A DNA stretch of 43,029 bases, from NCBI RefSeq assembly GCF_002102345.1, contig NZ_LQPP01000008.1, forward strand, positions 1 to 43,029, in the 5' to 3' direction. Shown piece after piece: positions 25,294-34,068 of this stretch. The stretch is from Mycolicibacterium peregrinum. Lineage in GTDB: Bacteria > Actinomycetota > Actinomycetes > Mycobacteriales > Mycobacteriaceae. Position numbers and translations under genes: made by a program. Under the pieces are notes generated by a model. It was not told where the DNA came from. It ran no database searches and saw nothing but the letters and a program-made list of their open reading frames with translations. The stretch's first letter is position 1. Every line of letters starts with the position of its first letter.

Positions 25294-26649
25294 GTGCTCA
25301 ACGCGTTCGACATGAACTGTGTCGCCCACATCGTGGCAGGCACCTGGCGCCACCCCGAGTCGCAGGCGGTGCGCTACAAGGACATCGACTACTGGCTGGA
25401 CCTGGCCAAGGTGCTCGAGCGAGGACTGTTCGACGGGTTGTTCATCGCCGACGTGCTGGGAGTATACGACGTGTACGGGGGCGGCCCGGCGGCGGCGCTG
25501 CGCTCGGGCGCCCAGGTCCCGGTGAACGATCCACTGCTCGTGATGCCCGCAATGGCCACAGTCACAAAGCACCTCGGCTTCGGCGTCACCGCGGCCACCT
25601 CATTCGAGCACCCGTATTCGTTCGCCCGGCGGATGTCGACCCTGGACCACCTCACCAAGGGCAGAGTGGGGTGGAACATCGTCACCGGGTACCTGGAGAG
25701 CGCCGCGCAGAACCACGGCCTGGACACCATCACCCCGCACGCGGACCGCTACGACATCGCCGACGAGTACACCGAGGTGTTGTACAAGCTGTGGGAGGGC
25801 TCATGGGAGGACGACGCGGTCGGTGCCGCACCGAATCGGACCAGCTACGCCGATCCTGCCAAGGTGCATCCGATCGCACACGACGGCAGGCATTTTCGAG
25901 TTCCCGGTATCCACCTGTGCGAGCCATCGCTACAGCGCACGCCGGTGTTGTACCAGGCCGGGGCGTCGAGCCGGGGTCGGCAGTTCGGTGCCGAGAACGC
26001 CGAGGTGATCTTCATCGGCGCACCCACCAAGGAGATCTTGCGCGAGGCAGTCGCTGACATCAGGGCCCGTGCCGCGGCCGCCGGACGCGACCCCTATGAC
26101 GTGAAGATCGTCAACGGCCATGTGGTCGTGACGGGAGCTACTGAACAGGCCGCACGGGCCCGCTATGACGAGTTCCGCCGCTACACCGATCCCGAAGGGG
26201 CGCTGGCCCTGTGGTCCGGTTGGCTCGGGACCGACCTGTCCCGCTTCGATCTCGACGATCCGGTTGCGGTCACCGACAACGAGTTCCTGAAGTCCTGGGT
26301 GGAGATGTTCGGCCAGGGGCAGTGGACACTCCGCGACTTCATCGACGCGAAAGCCATCGACGCCGAAGGCGGATTCACCGTCGGCTCGCCGAGCCAGGTG
26401 GCCGACGAGTTGCAGGAATGGGTGGAGGAAACCGACGTCGACGGGTTCAACCTGACCAATGTGATCACCCCGGGGTCTTTCGTCGACTTCGTCGATCACG
26501 TGGTGCCGGAGTTGCAGCGGCGCGGCGTGTACAAGACGTCGTATGACGAGGGGACCCTGCGCCACAAGCTGTTCGGGCGCGGGGCCCGACTGCCCGAGAC
26601 ACACCGCGCCGCCCGCTATCGCCACGCCGACCAGGAGGCAATCCGATGA
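25294..26649 (+). CDS. LLM-class flavin-dependent monooxygenase, NtaA/SnaA/DszA family
   Basis: 451 residues. The family N-terminus LNAFDMNCVAH and blocks DGLFIADVLGVYDVYGGG, VTAATSFEHPYSFARRM, LDHLTKGRVGWNIVTGYL and LYQAGASSRGR (flavin region) are all present, as is normal length. Members use FMNH2 from a partner reductase to oxidise nitrilotriacetate, pristinamycin, dibenzothiophene sulfone or other organosulfur compounds. I start at GTG 25294, which preserves the first strand; a start at ATG 25312 would cut it. It lies 11 bp after the ATPase frame and overlaps the next gene by 4 nt. The substrate is unknown. Confidence 0.85.
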   Translation: MLNAFDMNCVAHIVAGTWRHPESQAVRYKDIDYWLDLAKVLERGLFDGLFIADVLGVYDVYGGGPAAALRSGAQVPVNDPLLVMPAMATVTKHLGFGVTAATSFEHPYSFARRMSTLDHLTKGRVGWNIVTGYLESAAQNHGLDTITPHADRYDIADEYTEVLYKLWEGSWEDDAVGAAPNRTSYADPAKVHPIAHDGRHFRVPGIHLCEPSLQRTPVLYQAGASSRGRQFGAENAEVIFIGAPTKEILREAVADIRARAAAAGRDPYDVKIVNGHVVVTGATEQAARARYDEFRRYTDPEGALALWSGWLGTDLSRFDLDDPVAVTDNEFLKSWVEMFGQGQWTLRDFIDAKAIDAEGGFTVGSPSQVADELQEWVEETDVDGFNLTNVITPGSFVDFVDHVVPELQRRGVYKTSYDEGTLRHKLFGRGARLPETHRAARYRHADQEAIR

Positions 26650-27863
26650 CATCGACCACTGCTCAGCCCGTCACGTACGGATCGGAGCGGCTGACCAAGC
26701 TGATCGCCGCGATCGGCGCGGGGGCGCTCGAGCGTGAGCGCACCGGCGAACGGCCCTTCGCCGCAATCGAACTCATCCGAGCCGAGCGTCTGGGGGCCCT
26801 GCGGGTTCCCAGTGTCGACGGTGGCGGCGGGGCGACATTGCGGCAACTGTTCGCTCTGGTGATCGAACTGGCCACCGCCGACGTGAACGTCGCGCACATC
26901 CTGCGCGGCCATTTCTCTCATGTGGAGGAGCGACTGCGACTCGATGCCGAGCAGCGTCGCCGGGTGACCGAGCTGGCGCTGTCCGGTGCCATCGTGGGCA
27001 ACGCCTCGACCGAACTGGGTTCCACTCCGGCCGGCGGATTCACCTGGCAGACCAAACTCACCCGCGACGGCGACGGGTACCGGCTCAACGGACGGAAGTT
27101 CTTCACCACGGGCACGCTGTACGCGGACTACGCCGAGGTGCTGGCCAGCAATCCGGAGGGCGCGTCGGTGATCGCCCCGATTCCCACCGACCGGCCCGGC
27201 TTCACGGTGATCGACGACTGGGACGGCATGGGCCAGCGTGCCACCGGGACGGGGACCGCGACATTCCAGGACATCGCGGTGTCCGCCGATGAGGTGCTGG
27301 AGTTTGCCCCGCCGAACGCCGACGACGAAGAACAGGCGCTGTACCTGTCCGGCGCGTTCTTCCAGCTTTACGTCACGGCGCTGGAAGTCGGTGTGCTGCA
27401 CGCGCTCCGCGACGACGCGGTGGCTCATGTCCTGCAACGGCCTCGTAGTTTCGCCTGGGCGCCCAACCCCACGGCGGCCGATGACCCGCTGCTGCAGCGG
27501 GAGATCGGTGAGATCGCGGCCGCGGCCTACGCCGGACAGGCCACGGTGCTGGCCGCCGCCGACGCGCTCGCGACCGCCTTCGAAGCCGACACCGCGGGGA
27601 CCGATCCTGGGCTCGAACTGGCCCATGAGGCGTCCGCGCAGGCCGCGGCGGCGAAGATCGTCGTGGACGGGCTGGCGCAGAAGGCAGCGTCGCAGATCTT
27701 CGATGTCGGCGGCGCGTCGGTGGTGCGGCAGTCGTATCTGCTCGACCGGCACTGGCGCAACATCCGGACGCTGGCCTCACACAACCCGGCGTCATACAAG
27801 GCCCAAGCGCTCGGTGCTCTGCACGTGCGGGGCACCCGACTGCCGGGCAGCGGCTATTTCTGA
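26646..27863 (+). CDS. Acyl-CoA-dehydrogenase-fold monooxygenase, DszC/SfnB-like
   Basis: 405 residues. The segments HILRGHFSHVEERL, GAIVGNASTELGS, YRLNGRKFFTTGTLYADYAEV and FDVGGASVVRQSYLLDRHWRN followed by IRTLASHNP match DszC/SfnB-like flavin monooxygenases rather than beta-oxidation dehydrogenases, since the C-terminal SHNP replaces a catalytic Glu loop. They hydroxylate sulfones, dibenzothiophene or amines with reduced flavin. Four-base overlap with the LLM enzyme indicates coupled translation. Together they suggest sulfur scavenging from organosulfur compounds. Confidence 0.83.
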   Translation: MTSTTAQPVTYGSERLTKLIAAIGAGALERERTGERPFAAIELIRAERLGALRVPSVDGGGGATLRQLFALVIELATADVNVAHILRGHFSHVEERLRLDAEQRRRVTELALSGAIVGNASTELGSTPAGGFTWQTKLTRDGDGYRLNGRKFFTTGTLYADYAEVLASNPEGASVIAPIPTDRPGFTVIDDWDGMGQRATGTGTATFQDIAVSADEVLEFAPPNADDEEQALYLSGAFFQLYVTALEVGVLHALRDDAVAHVLQRPRSFAWAPNPTAADDPLLQREIGEIAAAAYAGQATVLAAADALATAFEADTAGTDPGLELAHEASAQAAAAKIVVDGLAQKAASQIFDVGGASVVRQSYLLDRHWRNIRTLASHNPASYKAQALGALHVRGTRLPGSGYF

Positions 27864-27887
27864 CCCGGCCGCAGTGTCGCGTCGGTG

Positions 27888-28355
27888 TCAGCGGCGAAAC
27901 ACCACCCAACGCATCGCGCTGTACATGAAGAGCGCCTCGCAGCCACCGGCGACGATCCGGGCCAGGTGGTACTCGACCCCCACCGCCGCCAGCCCGCTGG
28001 AGACCCCGAGGATGAACGCCAGGTAGTTGATCACGACTGCCACGACATACACCGTCAGCTGGGGACCCACCGTGGCGTGCGAGCGGAAGTTCAAGGTCCG
28101 GTTCAGGTAGTACGCCAGGCCGAAGGCGACGGCATATCCGACGGTCACCGCGACCGGTAGTGGTATCCGGAGCGCGCCATGGAGGGCGGTCAGGATCGCC
28201 AGGTCGACGCCGAAGGTGAAGGTGTTGATCACCACGAAGCCGAGGAATGTCGGAGCTACAAGAGAATTCAGTGGGACGGGCAAGGCCCGCACCACCACGA
28301 CACACCTTTGGTGGAATCGCTCGGCCGGCGAAGCCCGGCGCGGTTCGCTCCGCAC
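27888..28355 (-). CDS. GtrA-family membrane protein
   Basis: 155 residues with four hydrophobic helices. The family pattern is visible in FLGFVVINTFTFGVDLAILTAL, GYAVAFGLAYYLNRTLNFRS (the conserved N-R-x-xx-F motif) and ALFMYSAMRWVVFRR. GtrA proteins are thought to flip undecaprenyl- or decaprenyl-linked sugars for cell-wall glycan decoration. The start is GTG at 28355, with a shorter start at the VVVVRALP region possible. It converges on the monooxygenase gene with a 24-bp gap. Confidence 0.82.
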   Translation of the reverse strand: MRSEPRRASPAERFHQRCVVVVRALPVPLNSLVAPTFLGFVVINTFTFGVDLAILTALHGALRIPLPVAVTVGYAVAFGLAYYLNRTLNFRSHATVGPQLTVYVVAVVINYLAFILGVSSGLAAVGVEYHLARIVAGGCEALFMYSAMRWVVFRR

Positions 28356-28412
28356 ATGGACACGGTGGCATCGGAAGGTGTCAGGGCCGTGAGCAGCGGG
28401 CGAACTTCATCG

Positions 28413-28877
28413 TCACTCCGAGATCGCCACGCCCTCATAGCTGGTCAGCATCTCGGTATTCGGCAACGCCATCTGCAGGTAGAGGTCGATGTGGCGGATC
28501 TTGTCGTCGGCGGTGAATTCGTACACCGAGATCGAGTTGACCACTGACTCGAAGTCGCCCATCTTGGTGTGTTCCTCGAGTTCGAGGAACACGACGCCGT
28601 CGACTTCGCTGACGCGCTTGAACAAGCCGTCCCACTCCGAAGCGGCGGCCCAGTTCGTCATGAAGTCGATGTACTGCTCCCAGTTCATGACCTCCTTGAA
28701 ATTGCCGACGCGTTCGAACTCATCGACGGCGACCAAGGCGGCGAGCGGGGCCCACCCTTCGGTCCCGAAGCCGGGTTGTTTGGCGGCGCCCACCAGTTGC
28801 TTGGTGGTGACCGCGTACTGCATCACGGTGCGGCGTCGACCGGTGTAGTCGTCGACAACTTCGCTGACATCTTTCAA
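28413..28877 (-). CDS. NTF2/SnoaL-like protein next to Rieske oxygenase
   Basis: 154 residues from TTG 28877, with AGGAAC about 8 nt upstream. The pattern of helix, WEQYIDFMTNWAAASEWDGLF, then strands VDGVVFLELEEHTKMG, VVNSISVYEFTADDKIRHIDLYLQM is a cone-shaped NTF2-like fold. Aromatic-ring dioxygenase beta subunits share this fold, and it lies 44 bp downstream of the alpha-type gene, so it could be a beta subunit or a separate enzyme or carrier. The start is not certain; ATG starting MQYAVTTK is the next option. Confidence 0.7.
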   Translation of the reverse strand: MKDVSEVVDDYTGRRRTVMQYAVTTKQLVGAAKQPGFGTEGWAPLAALVAVDEFERVGNFKEVMNWEQYIDFMTNWAAASEWDGLFKRVSEVDGVVFLELEEHTKMGDFESVVNSISVYEFTADDKIRHIDLYLQMALPNTEMLTSYEGVAISE

Positions 28878-28921
28878 CGGGGAAGTTCCTGTTCTGTGGT
28901 CGGGCGGGCGATGGGGACGCG

Positions 28922-30274
28922 TCAGGAGCCGGCCGCTGCCAGATACTTGTCGACGACCGAATGGAAGTGTGCGATGACGACTTCCTCCTTGACCAACGCC
29001 ATGTGCTTCAGTGCGGTGTTGCGCAACCCGATCTGCTGACGTGGCATCTGCTCGTAATCCTGTTGCAGGGCTTCGAAATACTTGTAGCTGCCCGCCTGGT
29101 CGACGACGATCGGTTCCGCGGTGAACGCAGCTTTCATCTCGTCGGGCAGCCACATGTAGCTGGCCACATGCCAGATGCAGCGGTTGGGGTCACCGTCGGG
29201 ATGCGGGAGCGACATGATGATCGTGGCTTCCCCGGCCCGGATCGTCATGAAGAAATTGGGGAACCACACCCAGCCGTGGTTGTCGCTCATCTGGGCGTCG
29301 GTCAGCTCGCTGACGTCAAGTCCCATGCCGGTCAGGGTGTCTCGCGTTGCGCGCTGCAGCAATGTGCGAGCGGTGACGCCGTCGGGGAAGTTCAACGAGC
29401 CATCATCGGCGCGGTAATCGGCGACAAGCTCCTGGAACCGGGGGAGTACCGCAACCGTCGACGGGAAGGTCTCGGGTAGATCCATGATGCCGTCGACCTG
29501 CTGTTCCGGCGTGGCTCCGACGACATCGAACGGTGCCATCGACACGCTGTGCTGCTCGAAGAACCGGTACCGGCTCGTCGCGGGGTCGATGTTGATCACC
29601 TGCAGCAACTGTGGGTGGATGCCGTCGATGTGGTAGCCCTCCTGGAAGGCATCGAGGACCACCTTCCAGTTGCAGTCGATGGCCTCGGTCACGTCCATCA
29701 CCGTCACCATCTCATCGAGGTGATACGGCGCCAGCATCGTCGCGACCTCTTCGCCGATGAAGTCCGCGAGAGGTCCGGCATTCGGATCAGGGTTGAGGAA
29801 GATGAACCCGGCGAAGGTTCCCACCGAGACCTCGATGAGCCCGTGGGTGTCTTTGTCGATCGGCCCGGCCAGCGCCTCCCGCAACATGCCCTTGAGTCGG
29901 CCGTCGAGGTCGTAAGACCACAGGTGGTATTGGCAGAGAAAGCCGCGCTTGGCATTCCCGCGAGCCTCGCGGCACAGCACGTTGCCGCGGTGTCGGCAGG
30001 CATTGACAAATGCGCGAAGCCTCTCGTCCTTACCGCGCACCACGAGGTAGGACTGATCAAAGATCTGGTACTGCTTCCAATCGCCGGCGTTGGTCAACTC
30101 GTCGACCCGGCCGGCCACCTGCCACACCTTCTTCCAGATCGAATCACGCTCCTGGGCAACAAATTCCGGCGCAACATAGCGACTGGTTGGAATCTGCATC
30201 CGATAGGCATCGGGTGCGATGTCGTCCAGCTTGGTGGCGGTGTCGACCCAATTGCCGGGGCGTGCTGTCTGCAC
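28922..30274 (-). CDS. Rieske [2Fe-2S] aromatic-ring-hydroxylating oxygenase, large subunit
   Basis: 450 residues. The Rieske cluster ligands are Cys-x-His in NACRHRGNVLC and Cys-xx-His in LCQYHLWSYDLDG. The mononuclear iron site has His-x4-His in EGYHIDGIHPQ; an Asp later in the domain completes the facial triad by family logic. The N-terminal YRMQIPTSRYVAPEFVAQE and the KKVWQVAGRVDEL block are typical of the dioxygenase/demethylase group. It inserts oxygen into aromatic or quaternary-amine substrates, needing a reductase that is not in the window. It is divergent from the TetR regulator. Confidence 0.9.
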   Translation of the reverse strand: MQTARPGNWVDTATKLDDIAPDAYRMQIPTSRYVAPEFVAQERDSIWKKVWQVAGRVDELTNAGDWKQYQIFDQSYLVVRGKDERLRAFVNACRHRGNVLCREARGNAKRGFLCQYHLWSYDLDGRLKGMLREALAGPIDKDTHGLIEVSVGTFAGFIFLNPDPNAGPLADFIGEEVATMLAPYHLDEMVTVMDVTEAIDCNWKVVLDAFQEGYHIDGIHPQLLQVINIDPATSRYRFFEQHSVSMAPFDVVGATPEQQVDGIMDLPETFPSTVAVLPRFQELVADYRADDGSLNFPDGVTARTLLQRATRDTLTGMGLDVSELTDAQMSDNHGWVWFPNFFMTIRAGEATIIMSLPHPDGDPNRCIWHVASYMWLPDEMKAAFTAEPIVVDQAGSYKYFEALQQDYEQMPRQQIGLRNTALKHMALVKEEVVIAHFHSVVDKYLAAAGS

Positions 30275-30357
30275 GGGCTGACCTCTTCATTCGATATCGG
30301 GGCTGTGAGGCGTGGTTGAAGGACAGAACGTCCCCGCCTGTGACTGCGATCACTACT

Positions 30358-30371
30358 ATACACTAGCGTAT
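30358..30371. promoter_or_regulatory. Candidate TetR operator
   Basis: ATACACTAGCGTAT is a near-perfect palindrome (12 of 14 positions, centre CTAG) within the divergent region between the Rieske and TetR genes. It is in an AT-richer stretch and about 105 bp from the TetR start. Confidence 0.55.
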
Positions 30372-30476
30372 CTGCAATACAAGAATGAATATCGATGGAC
30401 CGCGCCGCAGCGAGTGGTCGCCGCGACAGGCAGACACCGCCCACACCCGCTGGCTAACGTTTGACAGGATGGGGTC

Positions 30477-31094
30477 ATGGCCGAACGCTGGACGAAGCAA
30501 CGCCGCTTGGAACACACGCGCAACGTTCTGCTGGATGCTGCCGAAGAGGTATTCGCGCGCAAAGGGTTTGACGGCGCCGCACTCGAAGACATCGCCGAAG
30601 TCGGCGGATACACCCGCGGTGCCATCTACTCCCACTTCGGCAGTAAGGCCGAACTGTTCCTCGCGGTGATCGAACGGCAGCGCCAACAGTTCCTCGACGG
30701 ATTCGCCGACGTCATCGAAACGTTTCACGCACTCGAGGATCTCGACGCCGACGAACTCGGCGACCGCTGGCGAGATCTGGTGGCCGCCGAGGGGCCTGAC
30801 CGTGCTGTCCTCGGATCCGAGTACACGCTGTTCCTGCTGCGTAACCCCGAGGCGCGCGAGCGCGTGGCTACGCAACGTGAGGAAACGGTCCGCGCGCTGG
30901 CCGACTACATCGCCAAGGGCGCCGCCCGCCTGGGCGGCCATCTGAGCATCCCGGCGCTGGACCTGGCCCGGGTCATCCTGGCCGCAAACGACGGCGTCAC
31001 GCTCAACAGCCTTGTCGACGACCAGGCGGTCTACCGTCCGTTCCTTCGCATGGTTCTGGCCAATATCGTTGTCCCCAAGGGGAACGACTTGTGA
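30477..31094 (+). CDS. TetR-family transcriptional regulator
   Basis: 205 residues. The N-terminal HTH is recognisable in [20 protein letters not shown] and the following [24 protein letters not shown], with Gly-x-x-x-Gly and YSHFGSK typical of TetR. The C-terminal half is an all-helical ligand domain. It is divergent from the Rieske pair and overlaps the exporter gene by 4 nt (stop and GTG), so it likely controls both, releasing DNA when an aromatic substrate or product binds. Confidence 0.9.
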   Translation: MAERWTKQRRLEHTRNVLLDAAEEVFARKGFDGAALEDIAEVGGYTRGAIYSHFGSKAELFLAVIERQRQQFLDGFADVIETFHALEDLDADELGDRWRDLVAAEGPDRAVLGSEYTLFLLRNPEARERVATQREETVRALADYIAKGAARLGGHLSIPALDLARVILAANDGVTLNSLVDDQAVYRPFLRMVLANIVVPKGNDL

Positions 31095-31963
31095 GCACGA
31101 CCGGACATCCTGCGCGCACCGGCGCGCTGATGGCCATGGCCTCCATGCTCTGCGTACAGATCGGGCTGGCGGTTGCCGTCGGCCTGATCGATGACATCGG
31201 CGCCGAGGGTGCCGCATGGCTTCGACTGGCGTGGGCGGGCGTCCTGATGCTCGTCATCGTGCGACCACGCCCCGCGGCGTTCACCCGATCGGCGTTCTGG
31301 ACCTGCGTCGCACTCGGCGTAGTTACCGCCGGGGTGACGATGCTCTTCATGGCGGCCCTGTCCCGGATCCCACTCGGCACGGCTAGCGCGCTGGAATTCC
31401 TCGGACCGCTCGGGGTGGCCGTCGCGCACGGAAAGGGCCGCAACCGGATTCTGTGGCCCGGGCTGGCGGCCGCCGGCGTGGTCCTGCTCACCGAGCCGTG
31501 GACGGGCGACGTCGACCTCATCGGTGTGCTCTACGCCCTGAGCGCCGCACTGTGCTGGGCTTGTTACATCCTGCTGACGCAACGGGTCGGCGATGAGGTG
31601 GCCGGTATCAAGGGACTGGGGGTGTCGATGCCGGTGGCCGGCCTGGTCGGCAGCGCGGTGGTCGGGCCGTCGGTATTTCCCCAGCTGACCCCGCAGCTGC
31701 TGCTGATCGGTGTCGGGCTGGCGATCCTGCTGCCGGTGGTTCCGTTTGCCCTCGAGATGTCGGCGTTGCGGTATCTGAGCACGGCGGCGTTCGGGACGCT
31801 GATGGCGTTGGAGCCCGCCTTCGCGATGCTGGTCGGTTTCGTCCTACTCCATCAGAGTCCGGCCGCGGCGGCGGTGATCGGTATCTGCCTGGTGGTGGCG
31901 GCGGGGATCGGGGCAGCTCGCACGGGTGCGCGCGCCACACCGGTCCCTGCCGAGATCGGTTGA
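31091..31963 (+). CDS. EamA-family exporter, RhtA-like
   Basis: 290 residues, about ten transmembrane helices in two EamA repeats. The blocks [39 protein letters not shown] and [19 protein letters not shown] followed by [14 protein letters not shown] match the DMT-superfamily RhtA group (threonine/homoserine exporters). GTG at 31091 overlaps the tetR stop, so the two are coupled. It could export an amino acid or a metabolite of the divergent Rieske pathway; the substrate cannot be determined here. Confidence 0.85.
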   Translation: MSTTGHPARTGALMAMASMLCVQIGLAVAVGLIDDIGAEGAAWLRLAWAGVLMLVIVRPRPAAFTRSAFWTCVALGVVTAGVTMLFMAALSRIPLGTASALEFLGPLGVAVAHGKGRNRILWPGLAAAGVVLLTEPWTGDVDLIGVLYALSAALCWACYILLTQRVGDEVAGIKGLGVSMPVAGLVGSAVVGPSVFPQLTPQLLLIGVGLAILLPVVPFALEMSALRYLSTAAFGTLMALEPAFAMLVGFVLLHQSPAAAAVIGICLVVAAGIGAARTGARATPVPAEIG

Positions 31964-31982
31964 TCCGGCTACGCTGGCGCCA

Positions 31983-32342
31983 ATGGCACGTGGTGGAGTG
32001 TTCAATTCGCCGGTCTCGCGGTGGTTCAATGCGGCAGCGGTGGGCCTGACCCGGGTTCCGGTGCTCGGCCGATGGATCGGTCACGGTGTGGTGGTGATCG
32101 GTTACACCGGGCGGCGGTCGGGCCGGTGGTTCGAAACCCCGGTGTCGGTGAAGCGGGATGGCGATCAGGTGACCATCCATGTGATGGCGCCGGACAGCAA
32201 GAACTGGTGGCGCAACTTCCTCGGCGAGGGGGGACCGCTGACCTTGCGGAACCTGGACGGCAGGGACCGCACAGGGAACGCGGTCGCCCACCGTGACGGC
32301 CGGGGCAAGGTGGCCGTCACGGTGCAGCTCGACGCCTCCTGA
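31983..32342 (+). CDS. F420-type nitroreductase/quinone reductase family protein (DUF385-like)
   Basis: 119 residues. The motif VVVIGYTGRRSGRWFETPVS fits the split-beta-barrel DUF385/Ddn family, whose mycobacterial members use F420H2 to reduce quinones or nitro compounds. It is somewhat shorter than the usual 140 to 150 residues. ATG at 31983 starts MARGGVFNSPVSRWFN; a longer upstream start at 31926 overlaps the EamA end. Its stop abuts the stop of potC on the other strand with no gap. Confidence 0.75.
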   Translation: MARGGVFNSPVSRWFNAAAVGLTRVPVLGRWIGHGVVVIGYTGRRSGRWFETPVSVKRDGDQVTIHVMAPDSKNWWRNFLGEGGPLTLRNLDGRDRTGNAVAHRDGRGKVAVTVQLDAS

Positions 32343-33191
32343 TCAGGAGACGTCGATCCGCTTGCGTCGGTACAGCGTTCCGGCCATGAGCAGCAGCAGG
32401 CTGATCACCAGGATTGCCGTGGCCAGCACGTTGATCTGCGGTGGCACCGCAGCCTTGACCGCCGCATTGACGTACAGCGGATACGTGACTGTGGAGCCGC
32501 TGACGAAGTAGGTGATGATGAAGTCGTCGAGCGAGAGTGCGAACGACAGCATCGCCGCGGCGACGATGCCCGGAACTATCAGCGGCAGGGTCACTCTGAA
32601 GAACGTTCTGGTCGGGCTGGCGCCGAGGTCCATTGACGCGTCCTCGAGTGTCCAGTCGAATCCGCGAACTCTGGCCCGCACCGTCATGGCTATGAAGCTG
32701 ACCTCGAATGCGACGTGGGCGACGAGGATCGTGGTGTAGCCCGCAGCCCAGCCGAGGTCGAGGAACAGGGTCAGCAGGGAGGCGCCCATCACAACCTCGG
32801 GCGCGGTCAGCGGGAGCACCAGGAACGTATCGACCGCTTTGTGGCCGCGGAAGCGTTGGCGCACAAGGGCGATGGCGACCAGGGTGCCGAGCACCAGCGC
32901 GATGGCGGTGGATACCGCTGCGACGTTCAAGCTCAGCTTGAGGGCGTCGGTCAGTGCCGGGTACTTGAAGGGGTGCGCCCAGTTGTCGAGCGTGAACCCC
33001 TGCCAGGTGTAGTTGAACTTCCCTGCCGGCCTGTTGAACGAGAACAACACGATCACGAAGATCGGCAGGAACAGGTACAGCAGCACCAGGCCGGCGACAA
33101 TCCGCAGTGCCCAGTCACCCCATCGTGGTGAGCCTTTGACGACTTTCGGTTCAGCCGGACTGGTGGCGTCGGCCATCGCGGTCAACGTCAT
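32343..33191 (-). CDS. potC: Polyamine ABC transporter permease PotC
   Basis: 282 residues, six hydrophobic helices after a 30-residue cytosolic segment. The EAA-type loop is MDLGASPTRTFFRVTLPLIV followed by PGIVAAAMLSFALSLDDFII, typical of PotC/PotI. It forms the channel with PotB. Its start overlaps the potB stop by 4 nt, and it is the last gene of the operon. Confidence 0.9.
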   Translation of the reverse strand: MTLTAMADATSPAEPKVVKGSPRWGDWALRIVAGLVLLYLFLPIFVIVLFSFNRPAGKFNYTWQGFTLDNWAHPFKYPALTDALKLSLNVAAVSTAIALVLGTLVAIALVRQRFRGHKAVDTFLVLPLTAPEVVMGASLLTLFLDLGWAAGYTTILVAHVAFEVSFIAMTVRARVRGFDWTLEDASMDLGASPTRTFFRVTLPLIVPGIVAAAMLSFALSLDDFIITYFVSGSTVTYPLYVNAAVKAAVPPQINVLATAILVISLLLLMAGTLYRRKRIDVS

Positions 33192-34063
33192 ACGAGATCC
33201 TCCGTACCGAGCGCCCGCGTGTACAGCAGCACGCCGACCAGGATGATCGCCATGAGCACCATGCTGAGTGCGGCTGCCGCGGGATAGTCCTTGACCACCA
33301 GGAACTGCTTCTGGATCACGTTGCCGATCATGGTGGTTTGCGTGCTACCGAGGTAGTCCGCATTGATGAAATCGCCCGCCGCGGGGATGAATACCAGCAT
33401 GCTTCCGGCCAATACCCCCGGCATCGACAGCGGCAGAATCACTTTCGTGAAGCTGCGGGTGTTCGACGAGTACAGGTCCTTGGAAGCCTCGATGAGGCGG
33501 GGATCGATCTTCTCCAGGCTCACGTACAGCGGCAGGATCATGAAGATGATCCAGTTGTAGGTCAGGCCGCCGATCACGGCCCAACTCGTCGACAACAGCC
33601 GCCCCTCGCTGGGCAGCAGTCCGATGGACCCGAGCGCGCTCACCACCACACCGTCGTCGGCGAGAATCGTCTTCCAGGCGATCGTGCGGATCAGGAATGT
33701 GACGAAGAACGGCAGAATCACCAAGCCCAGGATCAGATTCTTGTATCGGCCGGCCTTGAAGGCGATGACGTAGGCCAGCGGGAAGGCCAGCAACGCACAT
33801 AGCAGGGTCGCCACCAAGGCATAGCCGAACGTCCGAAGAATCTGGTCCTGATACTCGCTGAACGCATGTGCGTAGTTGCCGAAGTTCCAGTCGAACTCCA
33901 GTGTCGGAAGGTACACCGAACCGCCGGATGTCGACAACGAGGTGCGTGCCAGCGAGATGAACGGCACCACGAAGAAGATCCCGAGGTACACCAACGCCGG
34001 CAGGATCATCAGGTACGGGGCGATCTTGCTCCGCTGCCGGCTACTGGTGGCCACGCCTGCCAT
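33188..34063 (-). CDS. potB: Polyamine ABC transporter permease PotB
   Basis: 291 residues from ATG 34063. Helices begin at APYLMILPALVYLGIFFVVP. The EAA loop is in IEASKDLYSSNTRSFTKVIL followed by PLSMPGVLAGS. A longer frame to 34306 is the antisense reading of potD and was rejected. It starts 5 bp after the potD stop. Confidence 0.9.
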   Translation of the reverse strand: MAGVATSSRQRSKIAPYLMILPALVYLGIFFVVPFISLARTSLSTSGGSVYLPTLEFDWNFGNYAHAFSEYQDQILRTFGYALVATLLCALLAFPLAYVIAFKAGRYKNLILGLVILPFFVTFLIRTIAWKTILADDGVVVSALGSIGLLPSEGRLLSTSWAVIGGLTYNWIIFMILPLYVSLEKIDPRLIEASKDLYSSNTRSFTKVILPLSMPGVLAGSMLVFIPAAGDFINADYLGSTQTTMIGNVIQKQFLVVKDYPAAAALSMVLMAIILVGVLLYTRALGTEDLV

Positions 34064-34068
34064 CGGCG

